In this document: in pieces, positions 35,003-44,569 of the stretch
Layout: each line of letters starts with the position of its first letter
Position numbering within the stretch: position 1 is the first letter of the stretch
The notes under the pieces: generated by a model
The model's database searches: none
Told to the model about the DNA's origin: nothing
Seen by the model: the letters and a program-made list of their open reading frames with translations, nothing else
Position numbers and translations under genes: made by a program
DNA from: Anaerolineales bacterium UBA2181
Lineage (GTDB): Bacteria > Chloroflexota > Anaerolineae > Promineifilales > UBA4811
DNA: 64,000 nucleotides
Assembly (NCBI GenBank): GCA_002328075.1
Contig: DCVT01000037.1
Span: 1 to 64,000, forward strand
Direction: 5' to 3'

Positions 35003-36205
35003 ATGGATCCGTTGCTTCAGTTCCTGCTAGTGTTGACCCTCATCATCGTCGCTGCCAAGGTCGCGGGCTATCTAAGTATGCGGTTGGGACAGCCGGCCGT
35101 GGTGGGTAAGCTGGTGATGGGCCTGGTGCTGGGGCCAACGGTCCTCAATCTGTTTCGCTGGCCGGTCTTTAGCGACACCCACCTGCAGCCCATGATCATT
35201 GAATTGGCCCACCTGGGCGTTCTCTTTCTCATGTTTGTCGCCGGGCTGGAGGTGGACCTCGGCCTCATGGCGGCGTCCGGCCGGTCCACCATGCTGGCTG
35301 GGGTTTTGGGCGTCCTGACACCGATTGGCCTGGGACTCCTGGTGGCGCTTCCCTTTGGTTACACCGCGCAGGCGGGGCTCTTTCTCGGCCTGGTTCTCGC
35401 CGCCACCAGCGTGAGCATCTCGGCCCAGACGCTCATGGAGCTGGGCGTCCTGCGGACGCCCGTCGGCATTGCGCTGCTGGGAGCGGCTGTGGTGGACGAC
35501 GTGCTGGTGATTGTGCTGCTCTCTCTCTTCACCGCCGTGACCGGAGAGGGTTCGGGTCTCCTCTCAGTCATTGTCGTGGTGGGCAAGATGCTGCTGGTGA
35601 TGGCCGCCATTGTCCTGGTCGGGTTGCGCGTCGTTCCGCCGCTGGCTGCCCGGGCCGAACGGCTGCCCATCAGCGAAGCGGTGCTCTCGGTGGTCTTTGT
35701 GGTCACCCTGGTATTTGCCTGGGCCAGCGAGGCGTTGGGCGGAATGGCGGCCATTACCGGCGCCTTTTTGGCGGGAGTCTCTTTCGGCCGCACTTCTCTA
35801 CGGCACACCATCGATGTCAAGGTGCGTGGTCTGACCTACGCCTGGCTCGTGCCCATATTCTTTGTCAGCATCGGACTGCAGACCGACGCGCGGCTGCTGG
35901 GTTGGGCAGGCGTCCCGTTTGCGCTGGCGGTGATCGGGGTTGCCATCGTCGCCAAGGTACTCGGCGCCGGGTCGGGTGCCCGGCTGGGTGGGTTTGCCAA
36001 CAAGGACGCCCTGCGCCTGGGCGTGGGCATGGTCTCCCGCGGCGAGGTGGGGCTGATTGTGGCCTCCATCGGGCTCAAGGAAGGCTTGCTGACTACCGAG
36101 GCCTTTACCAGCCTGGTCATAGTTGTGCTGGTCACCACCTTGGTGACCCCATTGCTGCTCCGGCGACTCTACCCGCGGCCGTCGGCCGCGCATCGAGGTT
36201 CTTAG
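35003..36205 (+). CDS. Cation:proton antiporter, CPA2 (KefB/NapA-like)
   Basis: The 400-residue protein has about 12-13 TM helices. CPA2 features are 'GQPAVVGKLVMGLVLGPTVL' (crossover region), 'LLGAAVVDDVLVIVLLSL' (the ion-binding Asp-Asp), and 'GMVSRGEVGLIVASIGL' (conserved Arg-Gly-Glu). There is no C-terminal TrkA/RCK domain; instead a separate PII-like protein is encoded 24 bases downstream. ATG 35003 was chosen because the extension from 34946 is not membrane-protein-like and begins inside the leader. It probably exchanges Na+ or K+ for H+. Confidence 0.85.
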   Translation: MDPLLQFLLVLTLIIVAAKVAGYLSMRLGQPAVVGKLVMGLVLGPTVLNLFRWPVFSDTHLQPMIIELAHLGVLFLMFVAGLEVDLGLMAASGRSTMLAGVLGVLTPIGLGLLVALPFGYTAQAGLFLGLVLAATSVSISAQTLMELGVLRTPVGIALLGAAVVDDVLVIVLLSLFTAVTGEGSGLLSVIVVVGKMLLVMAAIVLVGLRVVPPLAARAERLPISEAVLSVVFVVTLVFAWASEALGGMAAITGAFLAGVSFGRTSLRHTIDVKVRGLTYAWLVPIFFVSIGLQTDARLLGWAGVPFALAVIGVAIVAKVLGAGSGARLGGFANKDALRLGVGMVSRGEVGLIVASIGLKEGLLTTEAFTSLVIVVLVTTLVTPLLLRRLYPRPSAAHRGS

Positions 36206-36229
36206 GACAGATCGTAGAAAGGATCTGAC

Positions 36230-36589
36230 ATGGCGCAACTGGTGGTTTTGGTACTCGACGATCCTAGCCAATGCACCGCAGTGATGGACGCCTGGGACGC
36301 GGCCGGGACAACCGGCATCACCATGCTAGAGAGCACCGGTCTGCAGCGGGTGCGCAATGTGCTGCAGGGCGATGTCCCACTCTTCCCATCGCTGCGCGAC
36401 CTCTTGACTAGCCACGAAGCCCATCATCGCACCCTCTTTACCCTGGTTCGGGACGACGTGATGGTGGACCGGATCATCGAAGCTACCCAGCGCGTTATCG
36501 GGGACCTGAACCGGCCGAACACCGGGATCTTGTTTGTGGTCCCGTTGGCTCGGGTGCTAGGGCTCAACCGGCAGGACCCTTCGGGCTGA
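36230..36589 (+). CDS. PII-like regulatory protein partner of the antiporter
   Basis: The 119-residue protein begins 'LVVLVLDDPSQCTAVMDAWDAAGTTGIT' and contains 'LLTSHEAHHRTLFTLV' and 'IIEATQRVIGDLNRPNTGILFVVPL'. These give a ferredoxin-like beta-alpha-beta repeat with the PII/CutA pattern ('TGILFVxP' ending strand). I recognise it as the small PII-like family often linked to proton antiporters; ligand unproven. AAAGGA lies before ATG 36230. Regulation of the antiporter by a nucleotide or metal is inferred from pairing and size. Confidence 0.6.
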   Translation: MAQLVVLVLDDPSQCTAVMDAWDAAGTTGITMLESTGLQRVRNVLQGDVPLFPSLRDLLTSHEAHHRTLFTLVRDDVMVDRIIEATQRVIGDLNRPNTGILFVVPLARVLGLNRQDPSG

Positions 36590-36725
36590 ATCGGGGACCG
36601 GCTGTGGGTCCTGCCCGGCGGACGGGGTAGGTCAAGGGGCGGTGCGCGGCTGGGTCGCACTGCGCCGGCCGCCGCCGGGCCGATCAGGTGCGCGCTGCCC
36701 GGCGGACAGAGTTGCCGGAGTCGGC

Positions 36726-37619
36726 TCAGCCGATCAGCAGGCCAATGGCCAACAGCGTCGGCGTGAGCAGGTTTACCATCACGTTCTGCCCCTGAGCGGG
36801 GATCAACCGGGGCGGATCGTCTGCAAAGCGTTGGGCGTCCCGGCTGGCCCGGACGGCCAACGGCACCGTGAGCAGCGCCAGCAGGGCCGTTACGGGCAGC
36901 AGGCGTAGGAGCACCCCCCCGATGACGGATAGATACGTCAATCCCATGAACGCGGTATAGATCCGGCTCGCCCGCGGCCGGCCCAGCAGGATGACATAGT
37001 TGTGGCGTCCCACCGAGCGGTCGGCCTCCATATCCGGGAACTGGTTGAGCAACAAAAGGTTGTTCACCAGGAAAAAGGGAACCAACGAAGCGGCAAAGGC
37101 GGTCCAGGAATAGGCGCCGGTCAGCACATAATCGGTCCCCATGACCATGAGCGTGCCGAAACCGAGGCCGGGCGAAATGAGCGAGAGGGTTGGTAGGCGG
37201 GCGAACCATGGGGTGTAGGCGACGATGACCACGAGCCCCAGCACGCCCAACGGAAGCAACCCCACACCGCGCTGCGCGACGAAATAGAGCCCGATGAGTC
37301 CGGTGACCGCCAGCGCCGTGAGAGCCAGGGCCAACGCCGGCCGAGCCAGCTCCGGTTGGGCAGGCAGCGTGCCGCTGCCGCCGCTGAACGGGGTCCGCTG
37401 CGTACGCGCGTCCAAACCGCTGCGATAGTCAAAATACTCGTTCAGCGCGTTGACGGCCACATGCGCGGTCAACCCGCCGAGCAAAGCCAGCAGAAACTGC
37501 GGCACGCTCACCCGGCCGGTGGTCCAGACGGCCGTGCCCAACCCCACCAGCACGCAGGCGGGCGCTAGAACCAAAAAGGGGACCCGCATAGGGCCCATCA
37601 GTGCGCTCCATCGTTTCAT
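36726..37619 (-). CDS. UbiA/MenA-family prenyltransferase
   Basis: The 297-residue protein has about eight TM helices and both Mg-diphosphate motifs: 'NALNEYFDYRSGLD' (NxxxDxxxD) and 'NQFPDMEADRSVGR' (DxxxD). 'MGPMRVPFLVLAPACVLVG' opening and 'IPAQGQNVMVNLLTP' ending resemble MenA-like 1,4-dihydroxy-2-naphthoate polyprenyltransferases, but ubiquinone, heme O or archaeal lipid relatives cannot be excluded. ATG 37619 has a strong GGAGGT. The gene is monocistronic and convergent with the PII-like gene. Confidence 0.8.
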   Translation of the reverse strand: MKRWSALMGPMRVPFLVLAPACVLVGLGTAVWTTGRVSVPQFLLALLGGLTAHVAVNALNEYFDYRSGLDARTQRTPFSGGSGTLPAQPELARPALALALTALAVTGLIGLYFVAQRGVGLLPLGVLGLVVIVAYTPWFARLPTLSLISPGLGFGTLMVMGTDYVLTGAYSWTAFAASLVPFFLVNNLLLLNQFPDMEADRSVGRHNYVILLGRPRASRIYTAFMGLTYLSVIGGVLLRLLPVTALLALLTVPLAVRASRDAQRFADDPPRLIPAQGQNVMVNLLTPTLLAIGLLIG

Positions 37620-38237
37620 GCAGACCTCCCGATGAACCGGGAACGGCTCCCGGCCGGCCGGATTGTAGCAGATTGGTCCGCCGATTGCCAGGGTACGGAT
37701 CCCGGCCATCGGGCCACCAAGGTGGACGCCTCCCACGGGCGGGCGGTCTGGCGCGCAGTCGTGGAAATCGGCCGGACCGGGCTGTCGGTTCGGCACGGGG
37801 GGCGCGGGCAGGGCGAACGCTGCTGCGGGCAGCTGCCGACGCCGCGAACTGATTTCATCGCTTAAGGGCCCAAGGCCGGGACCGCTGGGCGACCTCGGGT
37901 GCACCCCCTCCTGGGCGTGCCAGAAATGGGTCGCTCTTGGCCGGTCGAATCGGAATGTTGTGCCGGCAACCACAACGGGTCCCCGCGGACCCCAAGGTAG
38001 CCACTGCCGGGCTCGAATAAAACCGGATGCCGGTGAACCCACCCGGGTGGCTATCCAGCAGGCGAGGTTCGCGGCCGGCTGGGTTGGCGCCGCGAGAATC
38101 AGCCACCGGGAGGTGCGGCGGTCCTTTGGGGAGTGTGACGACCTGGTCTCTTTTGCGCGATGCCTGGGCGACCGGGAGCCGTGATGGTCAAGCGCCACGA
38201 CCCGATCCCCAGACGGCCAACCACCGGCTGCGCGCCA
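37620..38237. other. Intergenic region, 618 bases
   Basis: No gene was recognised. The left edge holds the ubiA-family promoter. The in-frame upstream extension of the prenyltransferase ORF through this region has no membrane or domain character. Confidence 0.45.
37662..37691 (-). promoter_or_regulatory. Promoter of the UbiA-family gene
   Basis: On the minus strand, CTGGCA (37691-37686), an 18-base spacer and TACAAT (37667-37662), about 40 bases upstream of ATG 37619. Confidence 0.4.
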
Positions 38238-39877
38238 CTATTCCTTGGGCAGTGTCGGATCCTCGCGCGTGATCACCTCCAGCAGGGCGGCTCGACCCAA
38301 CCCCACCTCCTGAACACACCGCCTCAGTGCCGGTTGGATCTCCTCGGGCCGTTCGACTCGCTCCGTGTATCCCCCCAGGGCTTCGGCCACCTGGCCGTAG
38401 CGGTTGCCCGGCATGAACCTCAGCCGGTAGCGTTCCGACGATACGGGGAGCAGCCGGTCATACGCTCCCAAACGGCCGTTGTTCAACACCACGGTCAACA
38501 CGGGGATCTGGTTGCGCACCGCGGTCTCAAAATCCATCCCAACCATGCCAAATGCAGCGTCGCCCATCACATTGACCGAGAGCCAGTCGGGCCGAGCGAG
38601 CTTGGCTCCCATCGCCAAACCCAGGCCGGTGCCCAATTGGGTCGACTTGCCCCATCCCAGATACGTTCTGGGGGCGATGGTCTCATAAAAAGGCAACAGC
38701 TGGTCCCGGGGATTGCCCGCGTCGTGCGTCATCACGGTTGATCGACGGTCCACCGTGCGCATCAGCTCCCAAACGACCCGATAGGGGTTGATGGGCACCT
38801 CATCCGAGGTGAGGCGCGGCATCCATTCGCGCAGGAACAGCTCACGCACGGCCCGGATCTCGGAGGCTACCCCATTTGCGCCCTGCCGGCCGCCGGGTCC
38901 GATCCGCGCCTGGATCAGTTGGATCATCTGTTGCAGAACCGCCCGGGCGTCGCCCATCACCCCGACCGAGATCGGATAGTCCTTGCTGAGGTCACGTTCG
39001 TCGATGGTGATCTGGCCCATCACCTTTCCGGGAGGAACGGGTGTGACAAAGAGCGAACGGGTAAAGCTGGTGCCAATCCCCAGCACACAATCTGCCTTTT
39101 CCATAAAGTGCGTCACGGTGCGGGGACGGGAGTTGCCCCCGGCGCCCAGTGACAGCGGATGGTTCTCGGGGAAGGTGCTCTTGCCGTTCATCGTGGTCAT
39201 CACCGGGACCTGAGCCAACTCGGCCAACCGGCGCAACTCCTCCCAGGCCTCCGCCATGTGAATGCCCTGCCCGGCCACGATCACCGGGCTTTGTGCCGTG
39301 AGCAAGGCTTCCATGACCTCGCTGACCAGAGCAGGGTCGCCTACCGGAGCAGAACGCCTGGGGGGACATAGGCCAGACTGTCGCCGGCCAATTCATTGGC
39401 CATCACATCCCGGGGCACCTCCAACACCACCGGTCCGGGACAACCGTTGCGCAGAAGCGTAAAGGCCCGCTGCAGCATCTGGGGAATCCGCTCGACCAGG
39501 TTGATCTGATCGGCCCACTTGGTGATGGGCTGGTAACTGGGCTGGACCCGAAAATTGGGTGGGACCCCGTGGGCATGCCGTGCATAGCCGCCGGGAAGCA
39601 AGAGGATCGGGCTGTTGTCCGAGTACGCCTGTGCAACCGCGCCAAAGCTGTTCTCGATGCCGGGTCCTTCTTGCACCAGACAGACGCCGATCTGGCGGCC
39701 GTTGGTCATTCGAGAGTAACCGTCGGCCATGTTGACCGCCACTCGTTCAGTGCGCGCCATGATGGGGCGGATGCTCTCCCCGGCGCAGGCATCGATGATC
39801 TCATTGTGGGGGAAACAGGTTACGAATTCGACTGCTTCTTGCTTGAGAACTCGAGCGATCGCGTGTGAACCTCGCAT
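38238..39877 (-). pseudogene. Thiamine-diphosphate-dependent enzyme split by a 1-base frameshift
   Basis: ATG 39877 (GAGGAG upstream) starts an acetolactate-synthase-like protein. The first ORF carries the TPP-activating Glu in 'ARTERVAVNMADGYSR' and 'VQEGPGIENSFGAVAQAY', and ends at 39341. The central and C-terminal domains continue in another frame to 38238: 'SPVIVAGQGIHMAEAWEE' (central domain) and the TPP/Mg motif 'GDAAFGMVGMDFETAVRN' through 'VVLNNG'. The break is at a run of six Gs (39360-39365); seven would join 'AYVPP' to 'RRSAPVGDPALVSEVMEAL' in one frame. The joined protein is about 546 aa, normal for the superfamily. It follows the UroD-family gene by 17 bases. It may be a true mutation, a slippage site or an assembly error. 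Confidence 0.75.
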
Positions 39878-39894
39878 CGCATCTCCTCGTTGTA

Positions 39895-40881
39895 CTAGCC
39901 TGACCAAACCAGTGGATAGGCGCCGTGCTCCCGGATTGCCTCCGCCATTTCCCGCACGTTTTCCGGGTCGGCGTAGCAGGGTATGCTGTTGGAGGAAGAG
40001 ATCATGTATCCGCCACCGGGACCACCGGTGGCCAAACATGCCCGGACCTCATTGCGCACCTGGTCGGCCGTTCCGCTGCAGAGCAGGTCCACCGACACAT
40101 TGCCCACAAGACACAACCGGTGACCGTATTTGCGTTTCACTTCTACCAGGTCCATGGGTCCCGGCTCGATAGGGTGCAGCCCGTTCATCCCCAACGTGGT
40201 CAGGTCCTCCAGCACGGGCATGAGGTTGCCGTCGCTGTGAAAGATCCAGGGGATGGTAATGGCTTCAACCGAACGGCGAAAAGCGGGCATGATGAGTTCA
40301 CGGAACATGCCCGGCGAGCAGAAAGGGCCGGATTTGTATGCCACGTCGTCGGCACTCCAGACAAAGTCGAATCCCATGGAAACCAGTTGCTCGGTCACCA
40401 CCAGCTGCCAATCCACGTACCGGTCAAGCACCTCAGTGACCAGGCCGGGATCATCCTTTGACGCGTAGGCAAACCCATCCAGCCCCATGCTCATCAGCAT
40501 GGGCGCCACCCCCAGCTTGATCCTCACCCCGGACGCGTAATCGCCCTTGTTCCCCAGAACCCGTTGAGCGTTCTCATAGAGGGCAGGGTCGCGTGGATCG
40601 GGAAACACCATCTTGTCCAGATCGGCGCGGCTCTTGATCCAACCGGTAGTCACGTACGGCAGGCCGTCGCTCCCCGCCTGCTGATCGGCAAAGTAAGGCG
40701 GCAATAGGCGGGCGACGACTGCATCGAGTCCCAGGAGTTCAGACAACTCCCGTTCGATCAGGTCGCGGTCAGAGTGGGCCAGGGCGCGGCCGATACTGGG
40801 CGCCACCGTGGCTTCGATGAACGGAACCCGGTCGGGCTGCCCTCCCGCAAGGGCGCAGAGCACGCGTTCTCGTGACTTCAC
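39895..40881 (-). CDS. Uroporphyrinogen-decarboxylase-fold protein (MtaA/CmuA-like)
   Basis: The 328-residue protein starts at GTG 40881. 'RERVLCALAGGQPDRVPF' is the typical UroD-family opening. 'MGFDFVWSADDVAYKSGPFCSP', 'IPWIFHSDGN' and 'GMNGLHPIEPGPMDL' include the His and acidic residues near the metal or substrate site of corrinoid methyltransferase relatives (MtaA, MtbA, CmuA). It lacks the Arg pair of true HemE near the N-terminus, so haem synthesis is unlikely. It forms an operon with the TPP enzyme. No corrinoid protein is nearby, so substrate is unknown. Confidence 0.75.
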   Translation of the reverse strand: MKSRERVLCALAGGQPDRVPFIEATVAPSIGRALAHSDRDLIERELSELLGLDAVVARLLPPYFADQQAGSDGLPYVTTGWIKSRADLDKMVFPDPRDPALYENAQRVLGNKGDYASGVRIKLGVAPMLMSMGLDGFAYASKDDPGLVTEVLDRYVDWQLVVTEQLVSMGFDFVWSADDVAYKSGPFCSPGMFRELIMPAFRRSVEAITIPWIFHSDGNLMPVLEDLTTLGMNGLHPIEPGPMDLVEVKRKYGHRLCLVGNVSVDLLCSGTADQVRNEVRACLATGGPGGGYMISSSNSIPCYADPENVREMAEAIREHGAYPLVWSG

Positions 40882-41481
40882 AATTCACGCTCTCGCTAAC
40901 GAGGCGATGTCGCTTGACCGTTCTCGGTTTGCAGCCACGGCCGGGCACATCACAATGGTGACTGACGTGTCCACCAGAGCGGGCCGGAAAAACCGCCGGT
41001 GGCTGCTGGTGACAGGCTGCGCCCGCCAGCAAGATTGTAGCAGGTCAACCAGGCGTCGGCAACGAGTCGCCGGAGCGCATGCGGGCACGTACCGGTTCCG
41101 TGCGAGGCAACCTTGACCGATTGGCCCTCCTACCCGTGCATCGTTCAGGCTTGTTGGCCGACGGTTCGGGGCGGGGTGCAAGGCTGCGCATCAGGATTAC
41201 CGTCTTGGCCTGACGGTTGACTTGAGAACAACAGGTAGGCAGAGTGCAGCCGAGGGTCGGTGCGTACAACGGCTGACATCCTGTCAGAGAGCGGCAGCGC
41301 GGTCCCTGCCTGAACAGGCCAGGATTGGCACCTACATGTCAGCCAAGCCTGCCTATGGGCAGGTCAAGCCGGTTCAGAAGGATTTTCGTACTCATAGCGG
41401 TTGCAGAGGCTCCGCCAGTTCTTTGGCGAAGGCGGCCGATCCTGTTAAGCCGCCCGATCGAGAAATCCCGTTTGCGACGGC
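40882..41481. other. Intergenic region, 600 bases
   Basis: No gene was recognised between the UroD-family gene and the end of the ABC ATPase gene. It contains a promoter for the UroD-family operon. No clear terminator of the upstream nine-gene operon was found. Confidence 0.45.
41034..41062 (-). promoter_or_regulatory. Promoter of the UroD-family/TPP-enzyme operon
   Basis: On the minus strand, TTGCCG (41062-41057), a 17-base spacer and TACAAT (41039-41034). The leader is about 150 bases. Confidence 0.45.
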
Positions 41482-42162
41482 TCAGTCATCGAGGTCCGTG
41501 ATCGCGCCGCCGGCCATCCGGATCAGCCGCGTGCCATAACCGGCCAAATCGTTCGAGTGGGTGACCAATAGAACCGTCACCCCGGTGAGAGCATGGATGT
41601 TGCGGAACAGGGCCATGATCTCATGCTCTGTCAACTCGTCTAGGTCGCTCGTCGGTTCATCAGCCAACAAAAGTTGGGGTTCGTTCATCAGTGCTCGGGC
41701 GATGACCACGCGCTGTTGCTGCCCACCGGAGAGTTGCCGCGGGTAAGACCGTAATTTGTCGTTGAGCCCCACCTGTTCCAGCAGCATGACTGCGCGATCG
41801 CGGGATCGATCCCCCTTGACCTTGTCGCCAAACATCGTGGGCAGCAGTACATTCTCCACGGACGTCAGCGTGGGCAGCAGGCTGGGAAATTGGAAAACAA
41901 AACCGATCTTTTTGTTTCGCAGCAGGGACTGTTCCTTGTCGGCAAGTCGCCAGACCTCGATGCCGTCGAGCAGGACCTGTCCCGAGGTTGGCCAGGTCAA
42001 ACCCGCCACCAGGCTCAGCAGCGTAGTCTTGCCAGAACCGGATCTCCCGGTGATGATCACAAACTCGCCCTTTTCGACTTGCATGGTCAAATTGCGAACC
42101 GCCAGGACCGAAGAATCTCCGCGTACGCTGTATGTCTTGCTCACATTCTGAAGCGATATCAT
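41482..42162 (-). CDS. ABC transporter ATP-binding protein, LolD/MacB type
   Basis: The 226-residue protein has Walker A 'GRSGSGKTT' (39-47), the LolD-type 'VFQFPSLLPTLTSVENVLLP', the signature 'LSGGQQQRVVIARAL', Walker B 'LLLADEPTSDLD' and the switch His ('LVTHSNDLAGYG'). It lies 4 bases after the second FtsX-like permease and is the last gene of the operon. It drives the two FtsX-type permeases by mechanotransmission rather than by moving a substrate through a channel, as for LolCDE and MacB. Confidence 0.9.
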   Translation of the reverse strand: MISLQNVSKTYSVRGDSSVLAVRNLTMQVEKGEFVIITGRSGSGKTTLLSLVAGLTWPTSGQVLLDGIEVWRLADKEQSLLRNKKIGFVFQFPSLLPTLTSVENVLLPTMFGDKVKGDRSRDRAVMLLEQVGLNDKLRSYPRQLSGGQQQRVVIARALMNEPQLLLADEPTSDLDELTEHEIMALFRNIHALTGVTVLLVTHSNDLAGYGTRLIRMAGGAITDLDD

Positions 42163-42166
42163 GAGT

Positions 42167-43360
42167 CTATTCTCTCATCGACATAGCTGGGTCCTGGAGG
42201 CTGATCCGCACAGCCGGGACCAGGACGGCCAGCGTCACACCGGACAGAGCCATGGCCAATGCGCCAAAGCTCAAGCCCGCCAGGCGGAGCGGTGGCGGGA
42301 ACAGAAACGGAACATTCATCACAGCGATGATCGCCCGTTGGAACAGGGAAATGGCCAGCGTGGAGACGCCAATGCCCGCCAAACCTCCAGACAAGGCCAG
42401 AAGCCACGCTTCGATCAACACCGACTGCAGCACTGTACCGCGACGCGCGCCAAGCGCACGCATGACACCCATCTGCCGCCGCCGCTCGTTTACCGCCAGG
42501 GAAAAGACGACGGCGATCAGCGCCATGGCCAGCAGCCAGGTGATTACCAACAGCGCCACCACGCTGTGCAGCAGGCTCAAGATCTGCTCCCGCTGGTCCT
42601 TGAACAGCTTGTTGGTCTCCAGGGGCGTCACGCCGGGAATCTCTGCCTCGATCAGCTGAGCCACCTGGTGAACATCCGCGTCCCGCCCCACCTTGACCAG
42701 GACCGACGACACGGTGCGCGGCGGAATGTCCATGACCTTTACCGCATATTCGTCCGATAAGCGCGCGATGTCGTAGGCCGTCTCCAGGGTAAAGAACAGA
42801 CTCTGATCCAACCCGGTGCCGGTGGGTTCCAGGTTAGCCTTGAGGTCCAGCTCGTACCCATAGACCAGGAGTTTGTCCTCGCCGGCCGGCACATACACGA
42901 AACTCCCGCCGACGGTCTCGCCTAGTGCCAGGCCCGCGTCCAGGTTCAGCTCCAACCACGGCCGGATCGTAAAGTCGGTCGCTGGATCATAGGCGATGAG
43001 GAACAGCTCCGGCAGCGAACAACAGATTGCGCCGCGCAGCGTGGATAGGTATATCTGCGGCGACACGGCCACTACGCCGGGCAGGGCGGCGACCTCGTCC
43101 ACGATGATGTCGGGCATCCAGCAATGCACCGGTATGCCCATCAACAGTGCGCTCTCCAGACGTCGCTCGTGGCCTTCGGGAATGACGATGATGTCAGCTC
43201 CCAGCCGTTCCAGGGCCAGGCGCAGGCTGTCATCCGCTCCTCGGATGACCAGCGTCGCCGAGATGACAAAGCCGGCCATCAAAGCGGCGCAGAAAAAGAC
43301 CATCCAACTGCGAAAAGAGTTGCCAGCCGCGTTGCGTATCGCTAGCCGGATCACGTGCAT
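42167..43360 (-). CDS. FtsX-like ABC permease 2
   Basis: The 397-residue protein has four TM helices: one at residues 15-40, then a large extracytoplasmic domain (45-260), and three at about 275-390. 'VNERRRQMGVMRALGARRGTVLQ' is the FtsX/MacB coupling helix. It is a paralogue of the permease encoded just upstream (43373-44569), differing mainly in the outer domain, so the two form a heterodimer. The gene order permease-permease-ATPase after a DUF4418 protein recalls the Campylobacter Cj1661-Cj1663 iron-related system. Confidence 0.83.
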   Translation of the reverse strand: MHVIRLAIRNAAGNSFRSWMVFFCAALMAGFVISATLVIRGADDSLRLALERLGADIIVIPEGHERRLESALLMGIPVHCWMPDIIVDEVAALPGVVAVSPQIYLSTLRGAICCSLPELFLIAYDPATDFTIRPWLELNLDAGLALGETVGGSFVYVPAGEDKLLVYGYELDLKANLEPTGTGLDQSLFFTLETAYDIARLSDEYAVKVMDIPPRTVSSVLVKVGRDADVHQVAQLIEAEIPGVTPLETNKLFKDQREQILSLLHSVVALLVITWLLAMALIAVVFSLAVNERRRQMGVMRALGARRGTVLQSVLIEAWLLALSGGLAGIGVSTLAISLFQRAIIAVMNVPFLFPPPLRLAGLSFGALAMALSGVTLAVLVPAVRISLQDPAMSMRE

Positions 43361-43372
43361 GTGCGATATACC

Positions 43373-44569
43373 CTACTCTCGAACGGTGACGACCATCTCC
43401 TCGCGACACAGTCTTGATGCCGGAAACCAGGCGGCTGCGGAGACGCTAAGCAGAGCCAGCACCAGTCCCGCTGCGACCATTCCCAGCAGTGCCAGTGGAG
43501 GCGGCAAGGTGTACTGGATATCTGTGGCGCGGGCAATCTGCTCCCGGAACAGAAACGCGGACAGGACGGCAGAGATCGTGCCGGCTGCCCCGCCAGATAG
43601 CGCCAAGACAACCCCCTCCAGAAGCAGTGTTTTCAGGACAAGTCCGCGGGTCGCGCCGAGCGCTCGCAACACCCCAATCTGGCGCCGTCGTTCATTCGCG
43701 GCCAGCGTGAACGCAAAGCCCATGAAAGCGAGCGACAACATCCAGGTAAGCCCCGACAGGGCGAGAACGGTGCGCAACAACCCGACCATCTGGGATCGCT
43801 GTGTCTGGAAAAAGCCTGTGCTTTCGATGGGCAACACACCGGGTACCTGCTCGAGAATGCTCACGGCCACATCATGAGGACTGTGCCCTAGCCGCACCTT
43901 GACCATGGCCGTCGATATGGTGTGTGGGTTGATCTCAAAGGCCGGCTGCGCCTCCATCTGCACGTGCTCCAGGATGGCCAAGGCGGTCTCAAAGCTAATG
44001 AAAACGGTCTGGTCGATGTCACCGCCCACCTCCTCAAGTGAGCGCAGCAGGTGGATCGGATAGCCGTAAAGGTGGATTCGTTGCCCACCATCGGGAGCTT
44101 GGATGGCGGCTCCGGCTACGCCCTCGCCAAGGCGCAGGGTGCCAATCGGGTCGTTCTCCAGCCAAGGTCTCAGGACAAAGTCGGTGGCCGGTTCGTAGGC
44201 GACGACGTAAAGCTCGGGTCGGGTGGTAAAGCCGCTATCGGCCCAGGTGGACACATAGAGCTGTGGCGAAGTCGCCTCCACACCCGGAACCGCCGCGATC
44301 TTTTCCATGTACGCTCGCGGCATCCAGCGTTCTGTCATCATGCCCATCAGGTGCGCGCCGTCAAAGTCCTGGGACATGGTTCCCCAGGGAACAGCGATGA
44401 TGTCGGCTCCCATCCGGCTCAGGTTCTGACGTAGGCCGGTTTCGGCACCTCGAACAACAAAAGTTGCGGAAAGGCCGAGCCCGGCGACCAGGCTGGCGCA
44501 CAGAAAGATGGCTCCGCTCCTGAACAAGTTGCCGGAGATGTTCCTCAGCACAAGGACGAGCAAACTCAC
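43373..44569 (-). CDS. FtsX-like ABC permease 1
   Basis: The start GTG 44569 overlaps the DUF4418 stop (GTGA), so it is translationally coupled. The 398-residue product begins 'SLLVLVLRNISGNLFRSG', has a single N-terminal TM helix, an outer domain with 'ADIIAVPWG' and 'VEATSPQLYVSTW', and three C-terminal helices with 'ANERRRQIGVLRALGATRG'. The longer in-frame extension upstream of GTG lies inside the DUF4418 gene and is not membrane-like. Confidence 0.83.
   Translation of the reverse strand: MSLLVLVLRNISGNLFRSGAIFLCASLVAGLGLSATFVVRGAETGLRQNLSRMGADIIAVPWGTMSQDFDGAHLMGMMTERWMPRAYMEKIAAVPGVEATSPQLYVSTWADSGFTTRPELYVVAYEPATDFVLRPWLENDPIGTLRLGEGVAGAAIQAPDGGQRIHLYGYPIHLLRSLEEVGGDIDQTVFISFETALAILEHVQMEAQPAFEINPHTISTAMVKVRLGHSPHDVAVSILEQVPGVLPIESTGFFQTQRSQMVGLLRTVLALSGLTWMLSLAFMGFAFTLAANERRRQIGVLRALGATRGLVLKTLLLEGVVLALSGGAAGTISAVLSAFLFREQIARATDIQYTLPPPLALLGMVAAGLVLALLSVSAAAWFPASRLCREEMVVTVRE

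Noticed and set aside
39895..40881. Haem biosynthesis (hemE)
   Set aside because: The protein has the UroD fold but matches the methyltransferase branch and sits with a TPP enzyme, not with haem genes.
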